Shown here: positions 22,046 through 37,966 of the stretch, piece by piece
How positions within the stretch are numbered: the first letter of the stretch is position 1
How the letters are laid out: each line of letters opens with the position of its first letter
Source of the DNA: Dastarcus helophoroides
Lineage: Eukaryota; Arthropoda; Insecta; Coleoptera; Bothrideridae
DNA: 64,000 nt
NCBI GenBank assembly: GCA_028583605.1
Contig: CM053325.1
Location: 48,244,987 to 48,308,986 of the forward strand
Direction of reading: 5' to 3'
The notes under the pieces: model-generated
What the model saw: only the letters and a program-made list of their open reading frames with translations
What the model was told of the DNA's origin: nothing
Databases searched by the model: none
Program-made: the position numbers and the translations under genes

Positions 22046-24183
22046 GGTTTCAGGGGACAAGGTTTGTATTTTAATTTTTAAAGATAACCATGGACCAGTC
22101 CGTTTCGCCGACAACAACTTCAATTCCTACGTTTTTTATTTTGGGCAATTTTGGGAATTATTGTTCCTATCTGAATTTGCAATGTCGAAATGCATTTGAT
22201 TCCTCCGAATTTCAGAAAAAAGTTTTTGCTATAAAGTTATTTATCGTTTTACCTTTAATTTCAAAATTTCAAGCTTTTTTGAAAATTTTCAATTTGAATT
22301 AAATTTTTTTTTCAAAATTAAAAGTTTAAAATCTTGGTATTTACTTACTTACTAACCAAACCCACAAATATTTTTTTAAACTTTGATTCTTTCTAGAAAC
22401 CTGGAAATTTCGCCAAAATTTTTGTGAAAAATGTCAGATATTGAAATTCTGAACTTAATCTTGAGTTTTTTAAATTTGGAATTTTAATTTGAAATGTCTA
22501 GAAAAGTCTACATTTAGAGTGGACAAACTCGTTTTAGAAAAAGTTTAATTAGGACCGTGTCTATACTTAGAAATAACCAAAATTAATCATTAAATATTTC
22601 TGAAAATATTAACTTTTTTAAAAATTTTGAATTTCCTATCAAAATTAGGATGTGTTAATTACTAACAAATTTACCTGTTCGAACACGAAATTTTTAGTTT
22701 TTTAAATTCGAAATTTTAGAAATAAGTTGGTATTTGGAACTACTCTCTAAATCTGAAGAAAAAAGAAGCTATAATTTTTAAAACAAAAAGGTTTGAAATA
22801 AAAATTTTCTAAAAAAAATCTCTAATTTTTAAAAGATATAATCTATTAATAAAAATCAATAACACTCAACATTTTGTCTTAAAACAAAATTCAAAAAATA
22901 AACTTTGATATTTCCTGAAACTTTTAGTGTTTTCTCAAAATGGCTAGAGGATTTTTTATAAATTAAATGTCTAGAAAGAAAGTCAAAATATTTTAAAGAA
23001 GTCTAAATGTTGAACCAGTGCTAAAGTAAAAACTTTGAAAAATAAACTAATGTCATTAAGCTCATTTTTTTTAAATTTCGACTTTGATCTTGACATTTTT
23101 AAACTCGTCATAAAAAATTGTAAACATTTTATAAATCAGATTTTTCTAAAAATATGAATTTACAGTTGAAATGTCGTGATTAAAAGTAAAAACAGTTCTA
23201 TTAAAGTTGAAATTTGATAATTAAGATAGAAATTTCAATACTTTTTTGGAACATTCCACTTGGAACCGAATATTGAAGAAAAAAGTCAAATTTTCGAAAT
23301 GGTAATCGAAATATAAACAAATCAACTTCATAACAAAAAAAAAATTTTGACATGTTTTATTATAAAGTTAAAACTTTTTAAAAAAATTAAAAATTACGAA
23401 TTAAGCTGATGGGTTAAAGTTATAAAAAAAATCCTTAATTTTCCAGCTCAAAAATGCTCAAGTTTTGTAGAACTCGAAATTTATAAAAGAATCGACATTT
23501 TAGATATTTTTTTTCAAGTTCAATCGCCAGGTTAGAAAAATTATAGAAGAAATTCATAAAAATAACTTATTAAAAAATGTTTTCTCAAAATAATGGCTTA
23601 TAAGAGATTTTGATTTTTTAGTAAAGGGCCTAACATTCAAAATTTTGTTCAAAAACCGAATTTAAAATTTAAATGTTTAAATTCAAAACTGTAAGACAAT
23701 TACTACAAAATTCAAGTTTTTTTCAAAATTTGGTGTTAAATCTCGAAAAATTGCTTGTTTAAATTTTCAGTTCTTCCCAAAATTTGACTTTTTTTTTAAA
23801 ATGGGGAGTTTAAGCTTGAAAAGCTTGCAAAATTCAACATTATTTTAACAAGATTTAAAACGTAAGAATGCAATTTCAAATAAAAAAAAAGAAATTTCAA
23901 GAAAAGTTTAATTTTTTCTAGAAACGAAATCTGAAATTTAAAAGTCAAAATTTTGGAAAAAAATTCCAATGAATTTAAGGTAAAAATTTTTAGATTTAGG
24001 GCAAAATTCGAGAATTTTGACTGAGATATTAAAATGTTTTTTTTTTGTTAATTGTGAGTTTTGGCCTGTGAGTACCCTTTTGCTGCCTTCTTTAGCTTTT
24101 TGTTTTTGCCTAATTTAACATTTTGCTCACCTTTTTACCTTGCTTGATTGTGCAGCCCCCCAGCCCCCCTGGTTACGGGCCTG
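22046..24183. mobile_element. Degenerate A/T tract element with a hAT-like right end
   Basis: About 2 kb of degenerate short units (aaattt..gaaaaa type) fill this interval, with only weak strand bias. The right end, on the minus strand, starts CAGGCCCGTAACCAGGGG, close to the CATGGGCGTAGGCAGG end of the element at 3988 and to the generic hAT-type CAGGGGCGTAACCAGG. I did not find a left terminal repeat. The leading segment (22046-22110: caggggacaaggtttgtatt...accatggaccagtccgt) recurs at about 56278-56342 inside the other long tract. The frames 21987-22199 and 22090-22302 lie in this lead-in and have no recognisable domain. Confidence 0.5.
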
Positions 24184-24530
24184 TCTCAGGGGGTTTTTGA
24201 GTCACTGATCAAGAATTCGAGGCTTGCTTTTTACAAAAACTGATTTTTCGGTCGGAAAATCAAAAAATTCTCCATTTTAAGTATTTTGAGACAATGAAGT
24301 AAAATTTTTACTTGAAACGGTGTCCTAACGGTTTTTGGGATGGCTGATTAAGAATCTGGGGTCTGTTTTTTGAAAAACTCATTTCCGATCGAAAAATGAA
24401 GAAAATTCGCCATTTTAGGTGTTTTGAGACAATGTAGTAAAATTTTTACTTGAAACTGTGTCCTAGGGGTTTTCGGGGTAGCTGATTAAGAATCTTAGGT
24501 CTGTTTTTTGAAGAACTCATCTCTGGTCGG
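24184..24530 (+). repeat. Tandem repeat, 138-bp unit, about 2.5 copies
   Basis: The marker 'gctgattaagaatct' (first copy degenerate: cactgatcaagaattc) recurs with a 138-bp period, counted at 24193, 24331 and 24469. Each unit also holds 'gtcggaaaa', 'cgccattttaggtgttttga' and 'gtagtaaaatttttacttga'. An inverted copy lies at 24990-25117. The function is unknown. Confidence 0.7.
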
Positions 24531-24989
24531 AAAAATCCAGCAAAACTCGGCGTATAGCCGAAAAATGGAAAACAACAATAACAATTTTTTTGTTTTTTAT
24601 CTTTTAGTAAAAAGTATAGGTATCTTTAGTTATAATAATATAGAAACAACATACATAAGTAGACCTCTTCATCGAGTCACATATATAAAATATGTATACA
24701 AATATTTTCAGCTATCCATTTCCAACAACATTTCTTTAATTTTCAAATTACTTTTTCGGTAAAAAAGAAACTTTGAAATAATTACATTAAGATAATCTTC
24801 AAAAAATCTTAAAAATGATTAATTATCTCTACAAATAATATACCATAATTTTCCTGATTTTTCCATCATGAAAAAGTTTTTCCGGAAAAACAAAACTCAA
24901 ATGTTTTTATCGCCGACCCAAAAACCCTTCCATACATAATTATATTTAAAAAAAATTAGTCGTATTATTTGAAAATTCTTGAAGAACAT

Positions 24990-25117
24990 TAAAATGGCAA
25001 ATGTTCTTGATTTTCCGACCGGAAAATGAGTTTTTCTAAAAAACAGACCTCAGGTTCTTAATCAGCGACCTCGAAAAGCCCTAAGATACCGTTTAGAGTA
25101 AAAATTTTACTACATAC
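24990..25117 (-). repeat. Inverted copy of the 138-bp unit
   Basis: Read on the minus strand it gives 'gtagtaaaattttta', 'gctgattaagaacctgaggt' and 'aactcattttccggtcggaa', matching the units at 24184-24530. The direct and inverted units bracket 24531-24989, suggesting arms of a decayed foldback element. Confidence 0.65.
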
Positions 25118-25199
25118 AGGCAATGAGTTCTCCGGGAAAACCAACCACGGATTTGTGATCAGGGTCGAGCGAATTCGTCTTACAAGGAAAGTACCCGAG

Positions 25200-25515
25200 G
25201 TGTATCCCACCGATTTTTTTCATTTTGTGATGTGTTATAGTATATGAAAAAGTATTGCACACATATTTTTTTTAGATGCTAACTCGGCGATTTAAGAAGT
25301 AAAACCACCCCTTAAAGTTAACCCCAAAAAACAGTTTTTCTTTAATAACTTAAGAATTATTCAGAATTTTTTGATGAAACAAACGCTGTGTTATTTCTCA
25401 TAAAAAAGCGCTCCTAAAAACACATTAGTAATGTTAAAAAGTTGCAACTCCTAATTTTTATGAGGGTGAGTTTCATTTTTTTTTCTTATGTATCAACTTT
25501 TGAACAACTGAATTT
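25200..25515. repeat. Direct repeat 1 (spacing ~590 bp)
   Basis: Contains 'agatgctaa', 'accccttaaagttaacccc', 'agtttttctttaataact', 'gttgcaactcctaattttta' and 'gagggtgagttt' in the same order as the second copy at 25785-26110. It is diverged by substitutions and small indels. Confidence 0.65.
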
Positions 25516-25784
25516 TATCAAATTGAACAATTTTATTAAGAAAACTAAGAAATAAAATTGACCTGTCTCGGGATTTTGCAAAAAAAATTCTTGAAAGGGG
25601 TGATTTACCCCTTGAGTTAATTTTTTTCTGTACAGTGATATGGAAAGTAAAACACAACATACGTTTTCAGTTTTACATCTATAACAATTATTTTGACATA
25701 TATTTTGCATTAGCAGTAAAATAACGTAACACCCCTATTTTTATGACGCTTGGAGAACCCCATGGATCTCATCATTATTAGATT

Positions 25785-26110
25785 GCGAATCAAAACATTT
25801 ATTTTTTCACCTTCAACTAATTATATGTTGATATTTTATCAAAATAATCTATCAACAATTTTTCTAGATGCTAAATTTGTGATTTAGGTGGCGAACTCTC
25901 CACCCCTAAAGATAACCCCCAAAAAGAGTTTTTCTTTAATATCTCAAGAATAAATTGGAATTTTTCGGTAAAACCATTGTTACGTTATTTTCCATAAGAA
26001 TGTGCTTTTAAAAACGTATCAGTTATGCCAAAGGGTTGCAACCCCTAATTTGTATAGGGGTGGGTTTAATTTTTTTCTTTTATTCAAACTTTTAAATCAT
26101 TAAATTTAAA
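25785..26110. repeat. Direct repeat 2, abutting the Penelope fragment
   Basis: Contains 'agatgctaa', 'cacccctaaagataaccccc', 'agtttttctttaatatct', 'gttgcaacccctaatttgta' and 'ggggtgggttt', homologous to 25200-25515. It ends where the minus-strand Penelope-type endonuclease begins. Penelope-like elements often carry direct repeats (pseudo-LTRs), so this pair could belong to such an element; that is inference. Confidence 0.6.
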
Positions 26111-26265
26111 TGTTAATTTTGTGTCCTGTATTTATCATATGTAGGGCGACACTTGATTTTTCTTCTCTATTGTATCTAAAATGAGCGATATGTTCTTTAA
26201 ATCTGGTTTTAATGGATCTCTTGGTCTGTCCAACATATAATAAATTACAATTGTTACAGCTGTAA
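26111..26265 (-). pseudogene. Penelope-like GIY-YIG endonuclease fragment (inverted piece)
   Basis: Translation of the minus strand gives YSCNNCNLLYVGQTKRSIK, then TRFKEHIAHFRYN and VALHMINTGHKINI. CxxC followed by YVGQT and a spaced KTRFKEHI is the core of the GIY-YIG nuclease at the C terminus of Penelope-like retroelements. The fragment lies on the opposite strand to the piece that should follow it (26281-26719). The reverse transcriptase is absent. It was not open as a long frame, which is why it is easily missed. Confidence 0.7.
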
Positions 26266-26278
26266 CAATTGTAAAAAT
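26253..26278. repeat. Perfect palindrome at the Penelope strand switch
   Basis: ACAATTGTTACAG followed by CTGTAACAATTGT is a perfect 26-bp inverted repeat. It sits exactly where the endonuclease coding sequence changes strand, and is probably the inversion breakpoint. Confidence 0.8.
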
Positions 26279-26280
26279 TT

Positions 26281-26719
26281 AAAATTGTTAAGATCGGTCA
26301 CAAATAGCAGAGAACTTGATGCATACGAAACAATTTATATCAATCAGAGGCCAGTTACCCTTAACGGAGATAAAGGACCATTGGCGGCCTCCAGTTTATT
26401 GAAGGCTATTTGTGGCAGGTCAAAATTGCATGCACCAGATGTGTTAAACAATGCTGATGACATCGATGCAACTTTTGCTAATCTTTTTAGATTAGTGCGC
26501 TTGAAAATGCCAGTTCTGCTGGCGAAATACGTATCGCGTAATTATTTATTTAATTGCCGATGTGGTAAAGGGGTGAAACCTTTGGACCTAAAATTTAAAT
26601 ACAAATCTTGTCCCCTTAAACCAAGAAAGATTAAAAAACACAACAATGGTTGCTCTAACGCGTTTCGAGATAATTCCTCGAAATCAACTGATGTGGCGCG
26701 GGTAACACGTGCTTGTTAG
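26281..26719 (+). pseudogene. Penelope-like element C-terminal fragment
   Basis: The frame opens with LRSVTNSRELDAYETIYINQ and then LNGDKGPL, which matches the segment that follows the GIY-YIG core in Penelope-like proteins (ITN..ELDAYE..YI......LN...GP). The rest (residues 38-144, ending KPRKIKKHNNGCSNAFRDNS) is not recognised as Penelope. Its end resembles bases 56160-56215, so it may be read-through into another repeat. It stops at 26719, just before the LTR. Confidence 0.55.
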
Positions 26720-26768
26720 CTCTTGGCAACAATACTGAGTTTTTCTAGTAACAAGTTACTATATATAT

Positions 26769-27143
26769 TGTAACGCAATGTAAATAGATGTAATAGAATT
26801 TAGAATAGAATTGTAGAATTTAGTAAGTAAAAACAGTTTCTAGAAGGTTCTGATAAGGGGAAAGCGGCCGCGATAACGAAACAAACGGCAGATAAGCGTT
26901 CCAGAAATTTCGGCATTCGATAAGAATTATCTGCCGAAAATTCTGGAAGCCGGGGGCTAAAACTATAAAAAGGCGATCAGCTTTCCCTCGAGTCAGTCAG
27001 TTAGAGTCAGTGCAATTAGTGGGTTAGCAATTAGTAAATAAGTAGTGAGTTAATTGTCAATTGTGGTGATCCAAGTTGAGTTCAGTAATAAAGTGGGTCT
27101 TATTCGATAAGTGTAATCAATTCGAACCGATAAGCCCGTAACA
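26769..27143 (+). mobile_element. Solo LTR, Ty3/gypsy type
   Basis: Starts TGTAACG and ends CGTAACA. A TATA-like ctataaaaagg at about 26965 precedes the initiator-like TCAGTCAGTTAGAGTCAGTG (26993-27012), and an AATAAA polyadenylation signal lies at about 27087. A second copy, 344 bp long, is at 49086-49429. No internal retroviral-type genes adjoin either copy, so these are solo LTRs left by recombination. The flanks atat (26765-26768) and gtat (27144-27147) agree at 3 of 4 positions. The gcggccgc inside is shared by both copies. Confidence 0.75.
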
Positions 27144-27307
27144 GTATATTACTGTAAACGTGTACATGTTCTGTGATTAGTGAGGGTCAGTGAGGACATT
27201 CGACTAGATTCCCAGGGAGCCATTCTGATTAGAAATTAATATTACACCTTTATTTACCTGCAAGTAATATTTAGCTCTACCATAACAATTAATTTGGTGT
27301 CTTAAAA

Positions 27308-27958
27308 ATGCCGGAAACAAGACAGGCTACTAAGCAATCTAGTCACAATATACCAGTAAGCGAAGAATCAATCACAAACATTTACAAGCAGCAAACCATC
27401 CTGATATACGAAGCACTTAGAGAAAGTTTGAATGCCAAATTTGAAAAATTACAAAATAGTATTGATGTATTAGTCGGATTAGCTACCAAAAACAAAGAAA
27501 GAATAGAAATTGTAGAAAATAATCAGGAAGCTGTTCAGCAGCATCAAAGACGCAATAATTTAACATTTTATGGAGTTAAGGAATCAAGTAACGCAGCTCT
27601 CGAGGAAGAAGTTTTAAAATTGTTGAACCAAAAAATGACAATTAATCCTTCTTCAACAGATATAGAACTATGTTACAGAATGGGAAAAAATCATGACGAT
27701 ACTAAATTATATCCTCGTCCAATTTAAATTCGTTTTTTATCATACAAAATAAGAAAACTCATTTTCACCAACAAAAAATGCCTTAAACTTTCTGGAATGA
27801 GCATAAAAGAAGACTTAACAAAGACAACAGCTGAATTGTTGAAGGCATCCATTAAAAAATATGGCAGAGTTCGAGTGTGGACTCAAGATGGAAAGGTTTA
27901 TGCTCAAGTGGATAATGCTAAGAAACGAATCAACGCTAGTGAACTCCTTATTATTTAA
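27308..27958 (+). pseudogene. LINE ORF1 (coiled-coil RNA-binding-type protein), one nonsense codon
   Basis: The frame stays open for 216 codons except for a TAA at 27725-27727. The first ~80 residues (ESLNAKFEKLQNSIDVLV, then KERIEIVENNQEAVQQHQ) form a predicted coiled coil. The segment RRNNLTFYGVKES begins the RNA-binding-like part. After the stop, IRFLSYKIRKLIFTNKKCLK, EDLTKTTAELL and VWTQDGKVYAQ match the typical end of ORF1 proteins of CR1/Jockey-group LINEs. The ATG at 27308 is preceded by aaaA, and the N terminus (MPETR...) looks natural. Apart from the single nonsense mutation the protein is preserved, which is unusual next to the eroded ORF2. Confidence 0.75.
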
Positions 27959-28301
27959 ATCTTTTAATTTTAATTTCATTTGCATACTGTTTCTGTCCGA
28001 AAATTTATTTATCTGGTAGATCTATAGATCTATACTCACATATGCCGTGCAAACTTATCTGGTAAATGTTTTTTTGCCTCATCACATAATTTACAAAAAG
28101 GGTCGTGAAATAATTGATGTATTGGAATTGAATTTATTTTAAAGAATGTAAACATAGTTTTGATTAATAGTACTTTTAGTAATAGTTTTTTTGTAATATG
28201 ATAGGAAATATATTCTTGCTAGGAACCAAACACATTTGTTGATTGTTAGTTAAATTTTTATTTCAACTTAACACAAAATAAGAAGATAAAAAATAATACT
28301 C

Positions 28302-31003
28302 ATGAAAAATTTCTCTTTTGCCTTTTTTAATACTAATTCCTTGTTTAGTAAATTTAATGACTTTAAGGCACATGTTTTGCAAGAAAATTACGATCTTATA
28401 GGTATTGGAAAAACATGATTTAATGAAAATATTACAGATTATATGGTACATATTGAGGGATACAATTTAGTTAGGAATGATAGAGGTGGGCGAGGAGGCG
28501 GAATTGCTTTTTATATTACTATGACTTATAACATGATACAAGTTAATAATACAAATTCTGCAGAGCAATTAAGGGTAAGTTTTAAAATAAATAGTATTAA
28601 ATATGCATTGGGATTTTATATAACCACCAGATAGAAGCCAGTTTGATGAAATCATTTGTGGAGGCGATGTAAATATAAATTTTCTGCATGAAACTTCTAA
28701 TAATGATCAAAATTGATCAATTGTATAGATATGTTTAATTTAAAACAAATAATTATAGGACCTAGGCTAATTAAGGCCACTAGTGAAACTCTTCTGGATG
28801 TTATTCTAATATCAAATCAACAGTTCTTACAATTGTGGGAATAGAGAATTAGACGCTTCTTCAGATCATCAGTTAGTATATTGTATGCTAAATGTTGAGG
28901 TTAAGAACGGAGAACAAGTCATTCATATTAGGAATTTAAAAAATATTAAACAAGAACTTCTGCAAACTTTCTTGCATTCTACTCCATTCGAGGAAGATAT
29001 AACTAATAAAGTTGCTCATTTTACATTGTTACTGCTAAATATATTTGATACTTTAGAGGTGTTATAAGAGAAGAAAGTGAAAAAAGCACTCCCGCGTGGT
29101 TTACGGATAACATTAAATTAATGATTAAATTAAGGGACAAAGCATTTGCAAAATATAGAAAATCCAAAAACCCTGCCCACTTTCAGTATTATAAAGAGTT
29201 AAAAAATTTTACAACCCTGAAAAAAAAGGTTACTTGAAATTTTGTCTTGATAACCATGGTAGAAATAGTAAAGCAATGTGGCAAAAAATGAAAGAGATGA
29301 ATATAAAGAATTGTAAATCTGTAAAATCTGAAATACCAGAAAATTTAATTCGACGTAATGAAATAAATGACCACTTTTTATCAACTACAGGAAATGTAAT
29401 TGACGCTGATGAGGATTTATTATTATTTTACAATAATAATGCTAAGGCAGATTTTAATGAGTTATTGCGTTTTAAATGCATTACTCAAGATGCTGTCTAT
29501 AAATATTTATTAGAAATTAAAACGAAAGCCATAGGAGTTGATAAAATACAAATTGACATGCTTGTATTATGCTGTCCCTACATATTACCATTTGTTACAC
29601 ACATTATTAATTCTTGTGTAGAATTATCGATATTTCCAAAGGATTGGAAATTGACAAAAGTATATTCATTACCTAAAAAACAAATTATAAATACTATTAA
29701 TCAATTACGCCCATTTTCAATTCTACCTCTATTGTCAAAAGTATTAGAAAAAGTAGTAAGGGATCAAATTGAAACTCATATTAACCAATAAAATATTTTG
29801 CCTAGTAGTCAGTCAGGTTTTAGGCAGGGTTATAGTTGGACAATTGCCCTACTAGAACTTACAGATGATGTTTTTAGGGATATAGATCAACGAGCTACTG
29901 TTGCATTAATATTGCTTGATTATACAAAAGCATTTGATAATATTAATTATAAGTTGCTCTATAGTATACCTAATTACGTGGGTTTCTCGAATGACGCAAT
30001 TAGCTTTATCAAAAGTTACCTTTCGGATCGGTCTCAATTTGTAGAAACAAAAATAGGAAAATCTGATACAAAAAACATTTTATGCGGTGTGCCCCAAGGT
30101 TCAGTATTAGGACCCATTTTGTTCTGCATTTGTTCAAATAATATTTGCCCAATTCTAAATAATTGTAAAGTCTATATGTATGCTGATGATACCCAAATAA
30201 GATTTACGATTTCTGACCCTGACATTAAACTTATGCATAAATTTGTTAATTTGGAATTGTCAAAAGTGGTTACCTTTTCCAAAAGACATCAGTTAACTAT
30301 TAATCCAATAAAAATGCAAGTATTGATATTTGGAAAAGATAAAACGAAACTTTCAGAACAATTATCAATTAGTGTTGATGGGGTTAATGTTCCCTGTGTA
30401 GATGTGAAGAGAAATTATAGGTCTTGAGCTTGATTCTAGTTTAAGATTTAGACAATATGTCAAAGAATGTATAAAAAGAGCCTATGCAAATCTAAAAATG
30501 CTTTTTCCACATAAACATATTTTAGATCAAAAAACTAAAATTTTATTGTGTGACTATGGTTCTTAGTCGCTTTAACTATTGTGATGTGTGGTCCTTGCAT
30601 CGATTATGCAGATACAAATCGAATTCAGAGAACTCAAAATTCCTGCTTACGATATATTTGTGATATAAGAAAGAATGAAAGCATTAGTTACAAATTGAAA
30701 GATGCCAATTGGTTTAATATGAAAGCCAGACGAAAGTTGCATATGGTAACATTGTATCACAAAATTATTATATATAAGTCTCCTCCTTATCTCTACAACA
30801 AAATAAACTTTCGGTGTGATGTTCACAACGTGCATATTCGCTTCAGGGGCAAAATCTCACCTCCTCACCATCGAACCGCTAAATTCCACGAATCAGATTC
30901 TTACATGATTTTTAAGCTAAACAACGATGTTCCTCCAGACTTAAAACAACTTGCAATAAATAAGTTTCAAACAAGTTATAAACGAATTTTACATGAGTAT
31001 TAA
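28302..31003 (+). pseudogene. LINE ORF2: AP endonuclease and reverse transcriptase
   Basis: Endonuclease landmarks are FNTNSLFSKFNDFK at the start, GYNLVRNDRGGRGGGIAFYI (~28460-28520), GDVNINFL (~28663) and SSDHQLVYCMLN (~28858-28893), in different frames. RT landmarks are KAIGVDKIQIDML (~29528), the LRPFSILPLLSKVLEK motif, LLDYTKAFDN with the first catalytic Asp (~29908), GVPQGSVLGPILF (~30088) and YMYADDTQI with the catalytic pair (~30175). The frames 29234-29791 and 29798-30427 are separated by a single stop. The C-terminal part continues at 30581-31003. There is no RNase H and no restriction-like endonuclease, which fits the CR1/Jockey side of the LINE tree. Confidence 0.8.
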
Positions 31004-31192
31004 TGTCAAATATTTTCTGCTTTACATATAGTTAATAATTATTTCGATTGCTTCTTTTCAATTTTTAATTTACAATATTTTTTTCTGTTATTATAATATA
31101 ATCATCAGCGTATGCTGCTTGCCGCTCTATTTTGTAGATTTAAATACATAATATATTGTTTGCACTGTATTATAAATATTCTGCAAATAAAC

Positions 31193-31207
31193 TTATTATT
31201 ATTATTT
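31193..31207. repeat. (TTA)n tail at a LINE junction
   Basis: A short TTA run that is both the 3' tail of the plus-strand LINE and the 3' flank of the first minus-strand Dong-like element. Confidence 0.8.
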
Positions 31208-37924
<6,717 letters not shown>

Positions 37925-37966
37925 TTATTATTATTATTATTATGATTATTATTGTTATTATTATTG
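37925..37966. repeat. Imperfect (TTA)n array
   Basis: TTA/ATT units with a few substitutions (tatgattattattg) between Dong-like copies 2 and 3. More decayed than the 35092-35219 array. Confidence 0.85.

Larger units (their letters stand above)
27144..31207 (+). mobile_element. Decayed CR1/Jockey-group LINE with ORF1 and ORF2
   Basis: This is a near full-length LINE with a coiled-coil ORF1, an AP-type endonuclease and a reverse transcriptase with no RNase H. It ends in a short (TTA)n tail at 31193-31207. The 5' limit is uncertain; it is placed directly after the solo LTR. Multiple stops and frameshifts make it inactive. Its TTA tail is the junction with the first Dong-like element. Confidence 0.75.

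Noticed and set aside
24184..25117. Regular spaced repeats that might suggest a CRISPR array
   Set aside because: The unit is 138 bp with no repeat-spacer pattern, one unit is inverted, and the genome is eukaryotic.
26855..26885. GCGGCCGC (NotI-like) motif that could suggest vector contamination
   Set aside because: The same motif and surrounding bases occur in the diverged second LTR at 49150, so it is native LTR sequence.
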